64,000 nucleotides of DNA from Fibrobacterota bacterium (GTDB lineage Bacteria > Fibrobacterota > Fibrobacteria > UBA11236): NCBI GenBank assembly GCA_028287505.1, contig JAQBPN010000103.1, positions 1-64,000 of the forward strand, in the 5' to 3' direction. Position numbers and translations under genes: made by a program. The notes under the pieces are model-generated. The model did not search any database, was not told where the DNA came from, and worked only from the letters and a program-made list of their open reading frames with translations. Of this stretch, positions 27,674-36,647 are shown one piece after another (within the stretch, counting starts at the first letter, position 1; the number at the start of each line of letters is the position of its first letter).

Positions 27674-28081
27674 TCAGGCCGCGACGGCGTTGAAGTACGC
27701 GTCCACGGCCGGCGGGTCCGCGAAGAAGTGGCGGCCTTCCGTGATTTTCCCGTCCTTGAAAGTCCACAATACCGCGGCGTAATGATCGAGGTTCTTCCCG
27801 TCCGGGTTGTTCGTTTTCGTATGCACGCATTCGATCACGTAGGCCTCGTTCTCGGCCACGATCTGCTTTTGGATATCCGGTTTGGACTTTCCTATGATCG
27901 CTCCCATGGCGTCGAAGAAGGCGATGATCTCTCCGATGCCTTTCTTGACTCCGGCCAAAGGATGCCGTCCGATGAAATACCAGACGGCGTCTTCGGCCAT
28001 CACTTGTTTGATACCGGCGAAGTCACGCTTGCCATAGGCCGAGAAGAACCGGTCGATCTTGAGCTGATTGGGTTTCGTCAT
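27674..28081 (-). CDS. SnoaL/NTF2-like fold protein
   Basis: 135 residues, no signal peptide. The layout (N-terminal helices 'FFSAYGKRDFAGIKQVMAEDAVWYFIGRHPLAG', a 'KKGIGEIIAFFDAMG' helix and a curved sheet ending 'GKITEGRHFFADPPAVDAYF') is the SnoaL-like/ketosteroid-isomerase-like NTF2 fold. Members range from isomerases to non-catalytic binding proteins, so no reaction is assigned. Palindrome copy 2 lies 110 bp upstream of the start, in the region shared with the ThuA-like operon. Confidence 0.8.
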   Translation of the reverse strand: MTKPNQLKIDRFFSAYGKRDFAGIKQVMAEDAVWYFIGRHPLAGVKKGIGEIIAFFDAMGAIIGKSKPDIQKQIVAENEAYVIECVHTKTNNPDGKNLDHYAAVLWTFKDGKITEGRHFFADPPAVDAYFNAVAA

Positions 28082-28190
28082 GGGGATAAAGAAAAATTTA
28101 TCGGATGGGGAAGGTCCGGGAAATGCTTCTCGAATCCGGCAATCGGGGGGCGGATTGGCGATACTTCCGGGTATTTAGTGATTCTGTGCC

Positions 28191-28206
28191 GTTTTCATTT
28201 GAAAAC
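28191..28206. promoter_or_regulatory. Palindrome GTTTTCATTTGAAAAC, candidate operator (copy 2)
   Basis: A perfect dyad, GTTTTCA-TT-TGAAAAC, between the divergent SnoaL-like and ThuA-like genes. A left-half-only match, GTTCTCATTT, follows at 28289-28298. It is the best-conserved of the three copies in the window and lies in a 284-bp intergenic region that otherwise shows nothing I recognise. Confidence 0.65.
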
Positions 28207-28365
28207 ACTTTCTGACTAGGCCTGTTTTTTTCCACGAAACACGAGGTAGATTAGGTGGCGGAACCGCGCCGGCAAGCGTTTTTCAACGGTTCTCATTTTC
28301 GGGGGAAGTAATGCTGGGGAAAGTCAGGGGGCTTTTTACCAAGCCAAATAGCCCGAGGTATGAGA

Positions 28366-29490
28366 ATGAGCGACCTGTTCCAAAATCCGAAACCCGACCG
28401 AATGGCCAAAAGAGGCAGGATCCTGCTGCCTCTCCTCTCCCTGTTCGCTGCGGTATTTGTTTTACCCGGCCACTCGCAAGTGGCTCCCAAATTCAGTGTG
28501 CTCCTATATGATAAGGGTCCCGCGGGAGAAGGGTATGTGCATACCGCCGCCAAGCTGACCCTGAAGGATAGCGCCCAGGCCTGGGGCAGGCAATACGGCT
28601 TTACCGTGGACGTGGCCGAGGACCCGACCCTGATCAATACGACCAACCTGGCCAAATACCAGGTAGTGGTCTTCAACAACATCTCGGCGGAAGTGGTGGA
28701 CGCCTTGCCGCTGGCCGGTCAGAAAACCGCCCTGCTCGAGTACATGAAGACCGGCGGGTTCGTGGCGAACCATGCCGTGACCGAGGCCGGACGATGGCCG
28801 GAAATGGTGTCGCTGCTGGGCGCCAAAATGAGCAACCATACTTCAGAGGTCAATCTGGCGACGGCGACCTTGAACCTGGATACGGGTTCCGCCAACCATC
28901 CCATCATCACGGGCATGGCGGCCACCGGGACCAAACTCGCCCTTGTCGCCAAGATCTCCCTGGCGGATGAATGGTACACGTACACAAGCAATCCCCGCAG
29001 CGTTTCCGGAGTGAAAATCCTGTACACGCTTGACGAGAAGACCTTCACCCCCGCGGGCGCCATGGGGGCGGACCATCCCATCGCCTGGATCCGCACCCTG
29101 CCGACGGGCGGACGGATATTCTACAGCGGCATCGGACATGCCGGAGGCTTTCTGACTCCCGCCTTCACCAGGAGCCTGTTCATCAACGCGATTCTCTGGG
29201 CGGCCAAAATGGACGCCAACGTGGGGATCCGGAAGGACGCCGATCGTCCCTCCCAAATGGAACACCTTTTCGAGGCCCGGTCCACGGGGCCTTCCCAGCT
29301 TTCGGTTTCGGTGCGCCTGGAAGGCCGCTATCGCGTGGAGGTCCGTTCCATGGACGGGAAGCTGCTGGCGAGCCGGGCGGGCAAGGGCTTCAATACCTAT
29401 GCATTCAAGGGTTTAAGGCATGCAAGTCCCGTCAGCGTCGAGGTGGAATCGGCGGATAGGCGGGGATCACAAGTGGCGCGGATACGGTAG
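28366..29490 (+). CDS. Secreted ThuA-like protein with C-terminal sorting-like domain (1)
   Basis: 374 residues from ATG 28366 (GAGG 7 bases upstream; an ATG 6 bases earlier is also possible). A hydrophobic signal segment lies at about 18-36. The body matches ThuA/glutamine-amidotransferase-like fold proteins: 'KYQVVVFNNISAEVVDALPLAGQKTALLEYMKTGGFVANHAV' and 'DHPIAWIRTLPTGGRIFYSGIGHAGG', the latter being the characteristic ThuA ending. A beta-rich tail of about 80 residues follows. Family knowledge: ThuA proteins act in disaccharide metabolism linked to 3-keto sugars. First gene of an operon with the esterase (54-bp gap), sugar dehydrogenase and a second ThuA-like protein. Confidence 0.85.
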   Translation: MSDLFQNPKPDRMAKRGRILLPLLSLFAAVFVLPGHSQVAPKFSVLLYDKGPAGEGYVHTAAKLTLKDSAQAWGRQYGFTVDVAEDPTLINTTNLAKYQVVVFNNISAEVVDALPLAGQKTALLEYMKTGGFVANHAVTEAGRWPEMVSLLGAKMSNHTSEVNLATATLNLDTGSANHPIITGMAATGTKLALVAKISLADEWYTYTSNPRSVSGVKILYTLDEKTFTPAGAMGADHPIAWIRTLPTGGRIFYSGIGHAGGFLTPAFTRSLFINAILWAAKMDANVGIRKDADRPSQMEHLFEARSTGPSQLSVSVRLEGRYRVEVRSMDGKLLASRAGKGFNTYAFKGLRHASPVSVEVESADRRGSQVARIR

Positions 29491-29544
29491 CGCGGGCAAG
29501 TGTTCCGAATCGGTGGCTTTGAAATCGGAAAAAAGGGGATCTCG

Positions 29545-30708
29545 ATGATGAATAGGATCAATACGGGCTTGGCCGCGATCGCGGCAGGCAAGGTACGCAT
29601 GACGGCGGCCTGCATTTTGTTTCCGGCCATGTGGGCGGTGGCGCTTTCCTGCAACGATAAACCGGGCAGGTACGTGAACCAGAACGTTTTCACCTCGGTG
29701 AAGTCGACGACGAACATCCCGTTCGGTTCGGCCAAGAATCCCTTGCACAACAACGCCGTCGAGAACCTGGCCACGGACATTTTCCAACCCAACAACGATA
29801 CCTGCACCAAGCGCCCCCTGGTCATCTTCATGTGGGGCGGGGGATTCCAGACCGGTCAGCGCCAGGATGAAAACGGCGATTGCCAGAACTTCGCCAAACG
29901 CGGTTTCGTCTGCGCTACCAGCGATTACCGGAAGGGAAACGGCGGCGCCTACACCATTCCCAATTTCTGCGGGCCCGCCTTCATGTCTACCCAGGATACG
30001 CGGGCGGCCATCCGCTTCTACAAGAAAAACGGTGCGCAGTACGGCATCGACACCTCCCTTATTTTCGTCGGCGGCTGCTCCTCCGGAGCCTATGCCGCCA
30101 TGCATACCGGCTACCTGGACGAAACCTCCGAGATACCCAAATACCTGACCGCGGCCGTCACGGAAGGCGGGATCGAAGGCAATAGCGGGAACCCCGGCTA
30201 TAGCTCCCGTCCCGCCGGCGTGCTTGCGCTTTCCGGATCTTTGTTCGACAGCACCTGGATCACCAAAGGCAGCATCCCGGCCGCCATGGTTGGTTGCGCC
30301 GCCGATCCTATCGAAAGCCCCGATTCCCTGTCCAACAATGGCGCCCCCCCGAAGTTCATCTCCAATTTCGACATGACCCGCCTGACTCCGCGGTTCAAGC
30401 GCATGGAAGTGCCCAACGCCATCAAAGTCGTTCCTGGTAGCTGTCACTGCCCGCACAATACCGACAATATCGTCGGCGATCAGAGCATCGACTTCCTGGC
30501 CAAGTCGGCCTTTACGTTCATGAACCTGCCGCCGGTGACCCGGATATCCGCGGTCATCAATCCGCAGGTGCTCGGTGGAAACGCCGATGGCGCCTGGTTC
30601 GATTTGCGGGGGCATCGTGTGGAAGCATCGAGCGGGGCGTCCAAACCCTTGCTTCCGCCCGGCATCTATTTCCACAAGCCGGAATCGGCATTGGCGAGCC
30701 GCAAATAG
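29545..30708 (+). CDS. Exported alpha/beta-hydrolase (carboxylesterase-like), possible lipoprotein
   Basis: 387 residues from ATG 29545; AAGGGG lies 6 bases upstream. The N-terminal hydrophobic segment ends in 'VALSC' (C36), which could be a lipobox. The hydrolase domain has the oxyanion loop 'MWGGGF' (96-101) and nucleophile elbow G177-C-S179-S-G, with candidate acid and His residues later ('GSCHCPH'). It resembles carboxylesterase/acetyl-esterase enzymes acting on decorated glycans. A short C-terminal beta segment resembles the sorting tail of its neighbours. Second gene of the operon, 75 bp before the sugar dehydrogenase. Confidence 0.8.
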   Translation: MMNRINTGLAAIAAGKVRMTAACILFPAMWAVALSCNDKPGRYVNQNVFTSVKSTTNIPFGSAKNPLHNNAVENLATDIFQPNNDTCTKRPLVIFMWGGGFQTGQRQDENGDCQNFAKRGFVCATSDYRKGNGGAYTIPNFCGPAFMSTQDTRAAIRFYKKNGAQYGIDTSLIFVGGCSSGAYAAMHTGYLDETSEIPKYLTAAVTEGGIEGNSGNPGYSSRPAGVLALSGSLFDSTWITKGSIPAAMVGCAADPIESPDSLSNNGAPPKFISNFDMTRLTPRFKRMEVPNAIKVVPGSCHCPHNTDNIVGDQSIDFLAKSAFTFMNLPPVTRISAVINPQVLGGNADGAWFDLRGHRVEASSGASKPLLPPGIYFHKPESALASRK

Positions 30709-30783
30709 GCTCGTTGCAAAAGGGCATTTGAGACGGAAACGGTGGGACCGCCTGGCGGCCCGGGTATAACGAGGGAGGCTTCC

Positions 30784-32340
30784 ATGAAATTAGCTTTTGT
30801 AACATTGGTAATGATTGGTTTTAAATTGGTTTCCGCGGCGCCCTATCCGGGCTGCGCCAATCCCACGGATGCGGATTTCCGCATGGTCACCCTCACCACG
30901 CGGGCGGCATCCGCCCTTAACGAACCCCTCAAGATGTCCTTCGACATGACGGATGCCGGCAAGGTCGACATCTATTTCATCGAAAAGGGCGGCAACCTCA
31001 GGAAATTCGACGGCGCCACGCAGGCCGTCACCACCCTGGGCAAGATCAGCGTCCACGTCCAGGATGAATACGGACTGATGGGCATCGTCCTGGATCCCAA
31101 GTTCAAGACCAACAAGTTCCTGTACGTGCTTTACATGCCCAACCAGGCCAATATCGAATTGCGCATCTCGCGCTTCACCGTTGCGGCGAACACATTGGAC
31201 ATGGCTTCCGAAAAGATCATGTTCCATTTCACGGCGGCCACGGGGTGGCATGGCGGCGGAGGCATGGCCTTCGACCCGGCCGGTAATCTCTGGGTCGGCA
31301 TCGGGGATACCCGCGTAGGGCAGGGGGCGGCCCCCAATACCAACGACTTTCGAGGCAAGATCCTGCGTTTCCATCCGGAGGCGGACGGCTCCTACACCAT
31401 TCCCTCCGGGAACCTGTTCCCCCCGGGCACGGAAAAGACGAAACCGGAAATCTACATCATGGGCAACCGCGAACCTTATACCCTCGCCATCGACCCCAAG
31501 ACAAGCTGGGTGGTATGGGGAGAAGTGGGCCCGGACGGCTTCGGCGTGACCGAAGAATACGATTTGGCCACCAAGCCGTATAATGCCGGATTCCCTTACT
31601 TCGCCGGCAACAATAAGCTCATAACCCTGGGGGACGGCATCCACACCACTCCTTCCAATGAGGATCCGGCCCATCCCACCAATACCAGTCCGGACAACAC
31701 CGGTCTGAAGGATCTGCCTCCGGCCGTGCCGGGCACCTATAACTATCAGCAGGCCTGCGGCATCACCGGTCCCGTATTCCGCTATGACTATGTCCCGAAC
31801 ACGCCGGTCAAGTTCCCGCCCCAATTCGACGGGACCTGGTTCGTGGGCGACATCAACAAGAACGAGCTCGACACCATGGCCTTGGACGGTGCGGGCAAGC
31901 CCGGGCCCTTGGGCCGTCTGTTCGGGCAAATGCGCGTCTACAAACCCACGGACTTCAAGCTGGGTCCGGACGGGGCTATTTACATCATGAACTACGCCGG
32001 CAACTACGGTCCCAGCGATCAATCCAGCATCGTCCGTATCGAATACACGGGCACTTGCCGCCCTGACACCAAGCCGCTTCCCTCCGCGATCCAGCCCGGC
32101 CAGTTGGCGACGATGAATGGCTTCTCCCTTTCCGGGACCCGCGTCCAGATCGATCTCCCCGGCAAATCCGAAATGCGGGTATGGGACGCGGCGGGAAAGC
32201 TCAGTTTCTTCCGCCCGGTCAACGGCGGCGAGCGTTTCGATCTCGCCGGTCTCATGGGCAAGCGCCCCGGCGTCTATGTGGTGACCCTCTCCGCAGGTGG
32301 AACGGCCTCCGCGCCTAAACTGATGTTGATGGCGCCCTGA
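30784..32340 (+). CDS. Secreted PQQ-type sugar (glucose/sorbosone) dehydrogenase (1)
   Basis: 518 residues from ATG 30784 (GGGAGG 5 bases upstream). The signal peptide ends near 'VSAAPYPG'. The domain is the six-bladed soluble glucose/sorbosone dehydrogenase propeller: 'GLMGIVLDPKFKTNKFLYVLY', 'HGGGGMAFDPAGNLWVGIGD', 'RGKILRFHP', 'EIYIMGNREPYTLAIDP', 'WGEVGPDGFG'. Such enzymes oxidise aldoses using PQQ and pass electrons to a carrier such as cytochrome c. The last 80 residues are a sorting-like domain ('MRVWDAAGKLSFF...PGVYVVTL'). The stop overlaps the start of the second ThuA-like gene (TGATG), indicating coupling. Confidence 0.85.
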   Translation: MKLAFVTLVMIGFKLVSAAPYPGCANPTDADFRMVTLTTRAASALNEPLKMSFDMTDAGKVDIYFIEKGGNLRKFDGATQAVTTLGKISVHVQDEYGLMGIVLDPKFKTNKFLYVLYMPNQANIELRISRFTVAANTLDMASEKIMFHFTAATGWHGGGGMAFDPAGNLWVGIGDTRVGQGAAPNTNDFRGKILRFHPEADGSYTIPSGNLFPPGTEKTKPEIYIMGNREPYTLAIDPKTSWVVWGEVGPDGFGVTEEYDLATKPYNAGFPYFAGNNKLITLGDGIHTTPSNEDPAHPTNTSPDNTGLKDLPPAVPGTYNYQQACGITGPVFRYDYVPNTPVKFPPQFDGTWFVGDINKNELDTMALDGAGKPGPLGRLFGQMRVYKPTDFKLGPDGAIYIMNYAGNYGPSDQSSIVRIEYTGTCRPDTKPLPSAIQPGQLATMNGFSLSGTRVQIDLPGKSEMRVWDAAGKLSFFRPVNGGERFDLAGLMGKRPGVYVVTLSAGGTASAPKLMLMAP

Positions 32341-33341
32341 TGAAGACAAACAAGCATGTCCTGTTGCTGGCGGTCCTGGGAGCGGCGGCTTTCGGCCTGG
32401 AAGGGCTCCCGTGCGCCCAAGCCCCGATGAAAGTGCTTGGCGTATATGATGCGAGCGATGGCGGGCACAGTCCCATGAGCATCGCCGGAAAGCCGGTCCT
32501 GGTAAAAATGGGCACGACCGACAATTTCACCCTGGACTATACCTCGGACAAAACGGTCCTCAATGACGCCAACCTTGCGAAGTACGATCTCCTGATTGTG
32601 ATGAACCAATTTCCTTTCAACCTGTCGGCTCCCCAGCAGGCGGCGATCCAGAAATACGTCGAAGGAGGGAAGGGATTCATCCCCGTCCATACCACTGGAT
32701 GCGAGGGTGGGGGATGGGCGTGGTTCGGCAAACAGATCATGGGGGGGGTCACCTGGCAAGGCCATCACAACCTCCGGCAAGGCACCCTCCTTTTCGAGGA
32801 TCACACGCATGCCATCACCAAAAATCTCCCCGCCTCCACCAGCATCAAGGAGGAGTGGTATAACTTCAACGGAAATCCCCGCGCCAATGTGCGCGTGCTG
32901 GCCAAAGCCGGCCCGACGGGCGACGCCGACTACGACAAGACCGATCATCCCATGGTCTGGTGCAGCCTGGGCTTTCCCAAAGCGGTCTACATCAGTCCCG
33001 GCCATGATGCCTCGGATTGGACCAATCCGGATTTCGTAGCGCTTTTCCATTACGCCATCCTGTTCGCGTCCCCGGGCTCGACGCAGCTAAAACTCAAGCA
33101 AGCCTACCTCGGGGCGCCTCTTGACGGCCGGGCCTGGACCCGGGACGGGGTGCTGCATGTGGAATCGGAAGCCGCCGCCGATCTGCCCGGGATGGGCGTC
33201 TTGTCGGATGCATCCGGACGCCGGCTGGAAATCGTGAATGCCGGCAATGCTTCCTTCCGGATCCGGAATGTTCCGCAAGGGCCGCTTTTCTATCTGCCCG
33301 CCGGCCATGCCGCTGCGATTCGGGTGTCCCGGGATCCTTGA
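32340..33341 (+). CDS. Secreted ThuA-like protein with C-terminal sorting-like domain (2)
   Basis: 333 residues; the start overlaps the stop of the sugar dehydrogenase. A signal peptide covers about 1-27. The ThuA signatures are clear: 'KYDLLIVMNQFPFNLSAPQQAAIQKYVEGGKGFIPVHTTGC', 'GHHNLRQGTLLFEDHTHAITKNLP', 'KEEWYNF' and 'DHPMVWCSLGFPKAVYISPGHD'. This is a better ThuA match than the paralogue at 28366. The C-terminal beta tail is shorter. Its tight linkage to a PQQ-type dehydrogenase fits a periplasmic 3-keto-sugar step, which is inference from family and context. Confidence 0.88.
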   Translation: MKTNKHVLLLAVLGAAAFGLEGLPCAQAPMKVLGVYDASDGGHSPMSIAGKPVLVKMGTTDNFTLDYTSDKTVLNDANLAKYDLLIVMNQFPFNLSAPQQAAIQKYVEGGKGFIPVHTTGCEGGGWAWFGKQIMGGVTWQGHHNLRQGTLLFEDHTHAITKNLPASTSIKEEWYNFNGNPRANVRVLAKAGPTGDADYDKTDHPMVWCSLGFPKAVYISPGHDASDWTNPDFVALFHYAILFASPGSTQLKLKQAYLGAPLDGRAWTRDGVLHVESEAAADLPGMGVLSDASGRRLEIVNAGNASFRIRNVPQGPLFYLPAGHAAAIRVSRDP

Positions 33342-33368
33342 ATCCCGCGGGGTCTCTGAATCCCGAGG

Positions 33369-34598
33369 CTAGGGAATGAAAACGATCCGCGTTCGTCGGA
33401 GGATGTGACCGCCGGTAAACTCCAGCAGATAGATCCCGCTTGGAGCGTTCAACGCGGATAAATCCAGGGTATGCTCCCCGGGTCCCTGGACGCCGTCGAA
33501 TATTCGCCGCTTCATTTTTCCATCCGTTCCATAAAGCACGGCCTTGATCCGGGCGAGCCGGGGCAGGGAATAGCGGATAACACCGTGCTCCAGGGAAAAT
33601 CGGGACCCGGTGAATCCTGCCGGCGCGGCAATCGGAAGGGCGCCTTGATGGATTGTCAACAGGGTGTTGGAGTCACCGGCAATCATCCCCGTATTCGGGT
33701 TCAAAAGGAATACGGATCTGAGATTGTTCCCGGTGATGCCCGGTTGCGGGATCCAATGGGCGCCGCCATCGCCGGTTTTGAGAATGGTTCCGGAATCGCC
33801 TACCGCCCAGCCGATGCGGGTCCCCTGGAAGCACACTGAGCGCAAATTGTTGAAGGTTCCGCCTGACTGCCCTACCCAATCCTTGCCCCCATTGTCGGTA
33901 TGCAGGATGAGGCCGGAATCGCCTACGGCCCAGCCGGTGTCCGCGTTTCCGAAGGAAACGGAATTCAGGGTATTGGCGATTCCGTTGATCTGCGAATGCC
34001 AGGTGGCGCCTGCATCCGTGGTTTTGAGGATCAATCCCGCGGGTGGCCGGTAATACCCCCAATCGATTCCGATGTAGCTGCTGCCCACCGCATATCCCGT
34101 GTCCGCGCCTGTGAAACGGATCGAATTCAGGGTATAGCCGCTATCGCAGCAATCCGCGATGGGCTGCGCGTTCCAGGATCCGCCCCCGTCTCCGGTTTTC
34201 ATCAGGGTATTGTTGCCGACCACCCAACCCGTATCGGCATTGAGGAAGAACACCGAGTAATAGAACTCGCCGGTCCCCGGAGCCACCGGGATCCAATGGG
34301 AGCCCCCGTCGACGGTTTTGAAGATTGGGTTCCAACCGACGGCCCATCCGGTATCAGGGTTGATGAAGTAAAGGGAGTGGATGGAGTTGTGCGCCCCGCT
34401 GGTTTGCGGGGACCAGGTGAGGCCGGCATCGGCCGTTTTGAGGATGGTAGTTCCCGGGGATTCGCTATTGAAGCCGGTTCCGCCTCCGACATAACCGACG
34501 TCCGGGTCCACCAGGAAAACGGACAGATTATCCTGCGCCCGGGAATCCTTCGCTATCAGCGCAAAAACCAAAAGGGCCAAAGCCGCCCGACCATTCAT
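33369..34598 (-). CDS. Secreted YCF48/BNR-type beta-propeller protein (2)
   Basis: 409 residues. The signal peptide ends at about SRAQD (residue 22). Repeated blades carry 'DTGWAVG', 'TILKTGDGGAHWIPQ' and 'LRSVCFQGTRIGWAVGDSG', as in the protein at 999-2222. The last 85 residues are the sorting-like tail ('AVLYGTDGKMKRR', 'SGIYLLEFTGGHILRRTRIV'). It is convergent with the ThuA-like operon and divergent from the cytochrome operon at 34802. Probably extracellular; no catalytic residues are assigned. Confidence 0.86.
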   Translation of the reverse strand: MNGRAALALLVFALIAKDSRAQDNLSVFLVDPDVGYVGGGTGFNSESPGTTILKTADAGLTWSPQTSGAHNSIHSLYFINPDTGWAVGWNPIFKTVDGGSHWIPVAPGTGEFYYSVFFLNADTGWVVGNNTLMKTGDGGGSWNAQPIADCCDSGYTLNSIRFTGADTGYAVGSSYIGIDWGYYRPPAGLILKTTDAGATWHSQINGIANTLNSVSFGNADTGWAVGDSGLILHTDNGGKDWVGQSGGTFNNLRSVCFQGTRIGWAVGDSGTILKTGDGGAHWIPQPGITGNNLRSVFLLNPNTGMIAGDSNTLLTIHQGALPIAAPAGFTGSRFSLEHGVIRYSLPRLARIKAVLYGTDGKMKRRIFDGVQGPGEHTLDLSALNAPSGIYLLEFTGGHILRRTRIVFIP

Positions 34599-34801
34599 GA
34601 TGTACCCGCCGGCTTTGCCGTCTTGATCGCAAAGGGGAAAAATGTGAACATCTCTAATCTACCCCATTGTAAGTACAGGCCCTTGGCGATTTGACCTCAA
34701 AATATGCACGAAAAAGCCCCTATTCCGATTTTATACACGCAATTGCTTAATAATTACACACCCAAATTGGCGTTTTCCGCTATTAAAAGAAGGGGAGATT
34801 T

Positions 34802-36589
34802 ATGTTAAACAAGCGAATACTGTGCCTTTGGGCTGGCCTGCTGTCAGCCCCCACGCTTTCATTGAGCGTCCCCTTCCATTACTTCAATCCTCTGGACACG
34901 GCCAACGTGCCCAAATTGCTGTCGCAAACCGGCGCCTACAACAATACCCAGACCAAGACCGTGGACACGGCGGCGAAGTATTTCGAAGTCAACGCCGCCT
35001 TGTGGTCCGACGAGGCCGCCAAAAGCCGTTGGGTCATCCTGCGTCCGGGGAAGCACATCCCTTACAATGACGCCACGGATTTCTTCGACTATCCCGACAG
35101 CACCGTATTCATGAAGACGTTCAAGCTCGATAAGATCCAGGGGGATTCCACCCCCAATACGTCCCGGGTTTATTGGGAAACCCGCCTGTTGGTGAGGAAG
35201 GCGGATCCGACGACCCACATCGACTGGTACGGGTTTTCCTATCGCTGGCGGGCGGATCAAAGCGATGCGGACCTGGTTTCCATAGCAAACGGTCTGGACA
35301 CGGTTTTCTATTACACCACCACGGAAAACAAGCTCAGCTACAAGAAGTGGCATTTCCCTTCCCAGAAGAATTGCTCGCGGTGCCACGTTCCCGGCGCCGG
35401 GAACAGCCCTTTCGGAGACACTCTGCCCTTCCTGGCCCGCGGGGTTTTGGGCCTCTATCCCGCCCAATTGAAGCGTCCTTCCACTTTGGTCGCCAACACC
35501 AACCAGGTGATCGACCTGTTCAACAAGGGCGTATTCTCGGGGACCAAGCCGGACGCGGCTGCTTTGGCCAGGCGCTTCAAGGGCGTCCATGAGCCCATCT
35601 CCGGGACTCTGACCGCCGACCAGCGTTTCGCCACCATCGACAGCATGGCCCGATCCTACATCGCCGCCAACTGTTCCGGATGCCATGGGTTCCGGGGCAT
35701 GGCCGGAAGCGCATCGGGCCAGGCCATCATCAATTTCGATTGGTACGATCTGAAACCGCATATGGAGTTCAGCAACCGTCCCGTCAACGTGGTCGGATTG
35801 AACAACATCGCTCCTCTCGACACTACGGGATTCATCCCGCCCGCGGGCCGCAATCTGATGACTCTGGCGGCCAACCAATGGGGTTTCAAGACCGGTGCCG
35901 GGCAGTTCATGGACATGTCCCTGCCGGCGGGCGACCCCGCCGCTTTCCCTTCCGTGATGATTTATCCGGGATACCCGGCCCTTTCGGAAATCCTCTATCG
36001 CCAATGGGCCCGCAACTCTCCCGCGATGGATTCCGGAACCGTGGCGCGGGCTCTCAAGTACAACATCCTTTACGGCGATTCGGTCCATGCCAAGGAGCGC
36101 CAAGCCTGGATCTTTTCCAAGCCCTGGGGTTCCCAGGCTTGGGTGACCATGGTTACTCAGCACGGACTCACCGTCGACAAGATATTGAGACCCGTCGACA
36201 CCAGCGCCTCGGATGCCGTCTATGATCTGTACGCCGAGCATGGGGATCAGATGCCCATCATAGCCACCTTCGTTCCGGACACCTCGGCGCTGAAGATCCT
36301 GGTGGAGTGGGTCAAGAACTACAAGATCCTGGTGCCCGTCGCCGGCGTGGCGAATCCGAAATCCGCCCGGGCCCTGGCCCTGGCCGCATCCAATCGTCCC
36401 GTCATCCGCGATCGCGTCCTGTTCGTTCCCAGCGGATGGGCAGGGACCGCGGTCATGATGGATCTCAGCGGAAGGGCCCATACCTTGGCCGCCACGGGGA
36501 AAGGTTCCTACGTCCTGCCGGCCGGAATTCCCAATGGGGTGTATGTATTCAGGGTCGGCGTCCACACTTTCTTCACCTCGGTGCTCTGA
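34802..36589 (+). CDS. Diheme c-type cytochrome, SO_2930-like
   Basis: 595 residues with a signal peptide of about 20. Two CxxCH haem-binding motifs are seen: C191-S-R-C194-H195 and C291-S-G-C294-H295. The N-terminal region 'FEVNAALWSDEAAKSRWVILRPGKHIPY' and 'VFMKTFKLD' matches the SO_2930 family of periplasmic diheme cytochromes. A sorting-like beta tail ends the protein. It is the first gene of an operon with a PQQ-type sugar dehydrogenase (58-bp gap) and a lipoprotein. It is a natural electron acceptor for the two sugar dehydrogenases of this region, which is inference from context. Confidence 0.87.
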   Translation: MLNKRILCLWAGLLSAPTLSLSVPFHYFNPLDTANVPKLLSQTGAYNNTQTKTVDTAAKYFEVNAALWSDEAAKSRWVILRPGKHIPYNDATDFFDYPDSTVFMKTFKLDKIQGDSTPNTSRVYWETRLLVRKADPTTHIDWYGFSYRWRADQSDADLVSIANGLDTVFYYTTTENKLSYKKWHFPSQKNCSRCHVPGAGNSPFGDTLPFLARGVLGLYPAQLKRPSTLVANTNQVIDLFNKGVFSGTKPDAAALARRFKGVHEPISGTLTADQRFATIDSMARSYIAANCSGCHGFRGMAGSASGQAIINFDWYDLKPHMEFSNRPVNVVGLNNIAPLDTTGFIPPAGRNLMTLAANQWGFKTGAGQFMDMSLPAGDPAAFPSVMIYPGYPALSEILYRQWARNSPAMDSGTVARALKYNILYGDSVHAKERQAWIFSKPWGSQAWVTMVTQHGLTVDKILRPVDTSASDAVYDLYAEHGDQMPIIATFVPDTSALKILVEWVKNYKILVPVAGVANPKSARALALAASNRPVIRDRVLFVPSGWAGTAVMMDLSGRAHTLAATGKGSYVLPAGIPNGVYVFRVGVHTFFTSVL

Positions 36590-36647
36590 ACGGGGCGTCC
36601 GTATGGTCATTTTCGATCTCATTCGGTAGTACTCAAAAGGGGGATTT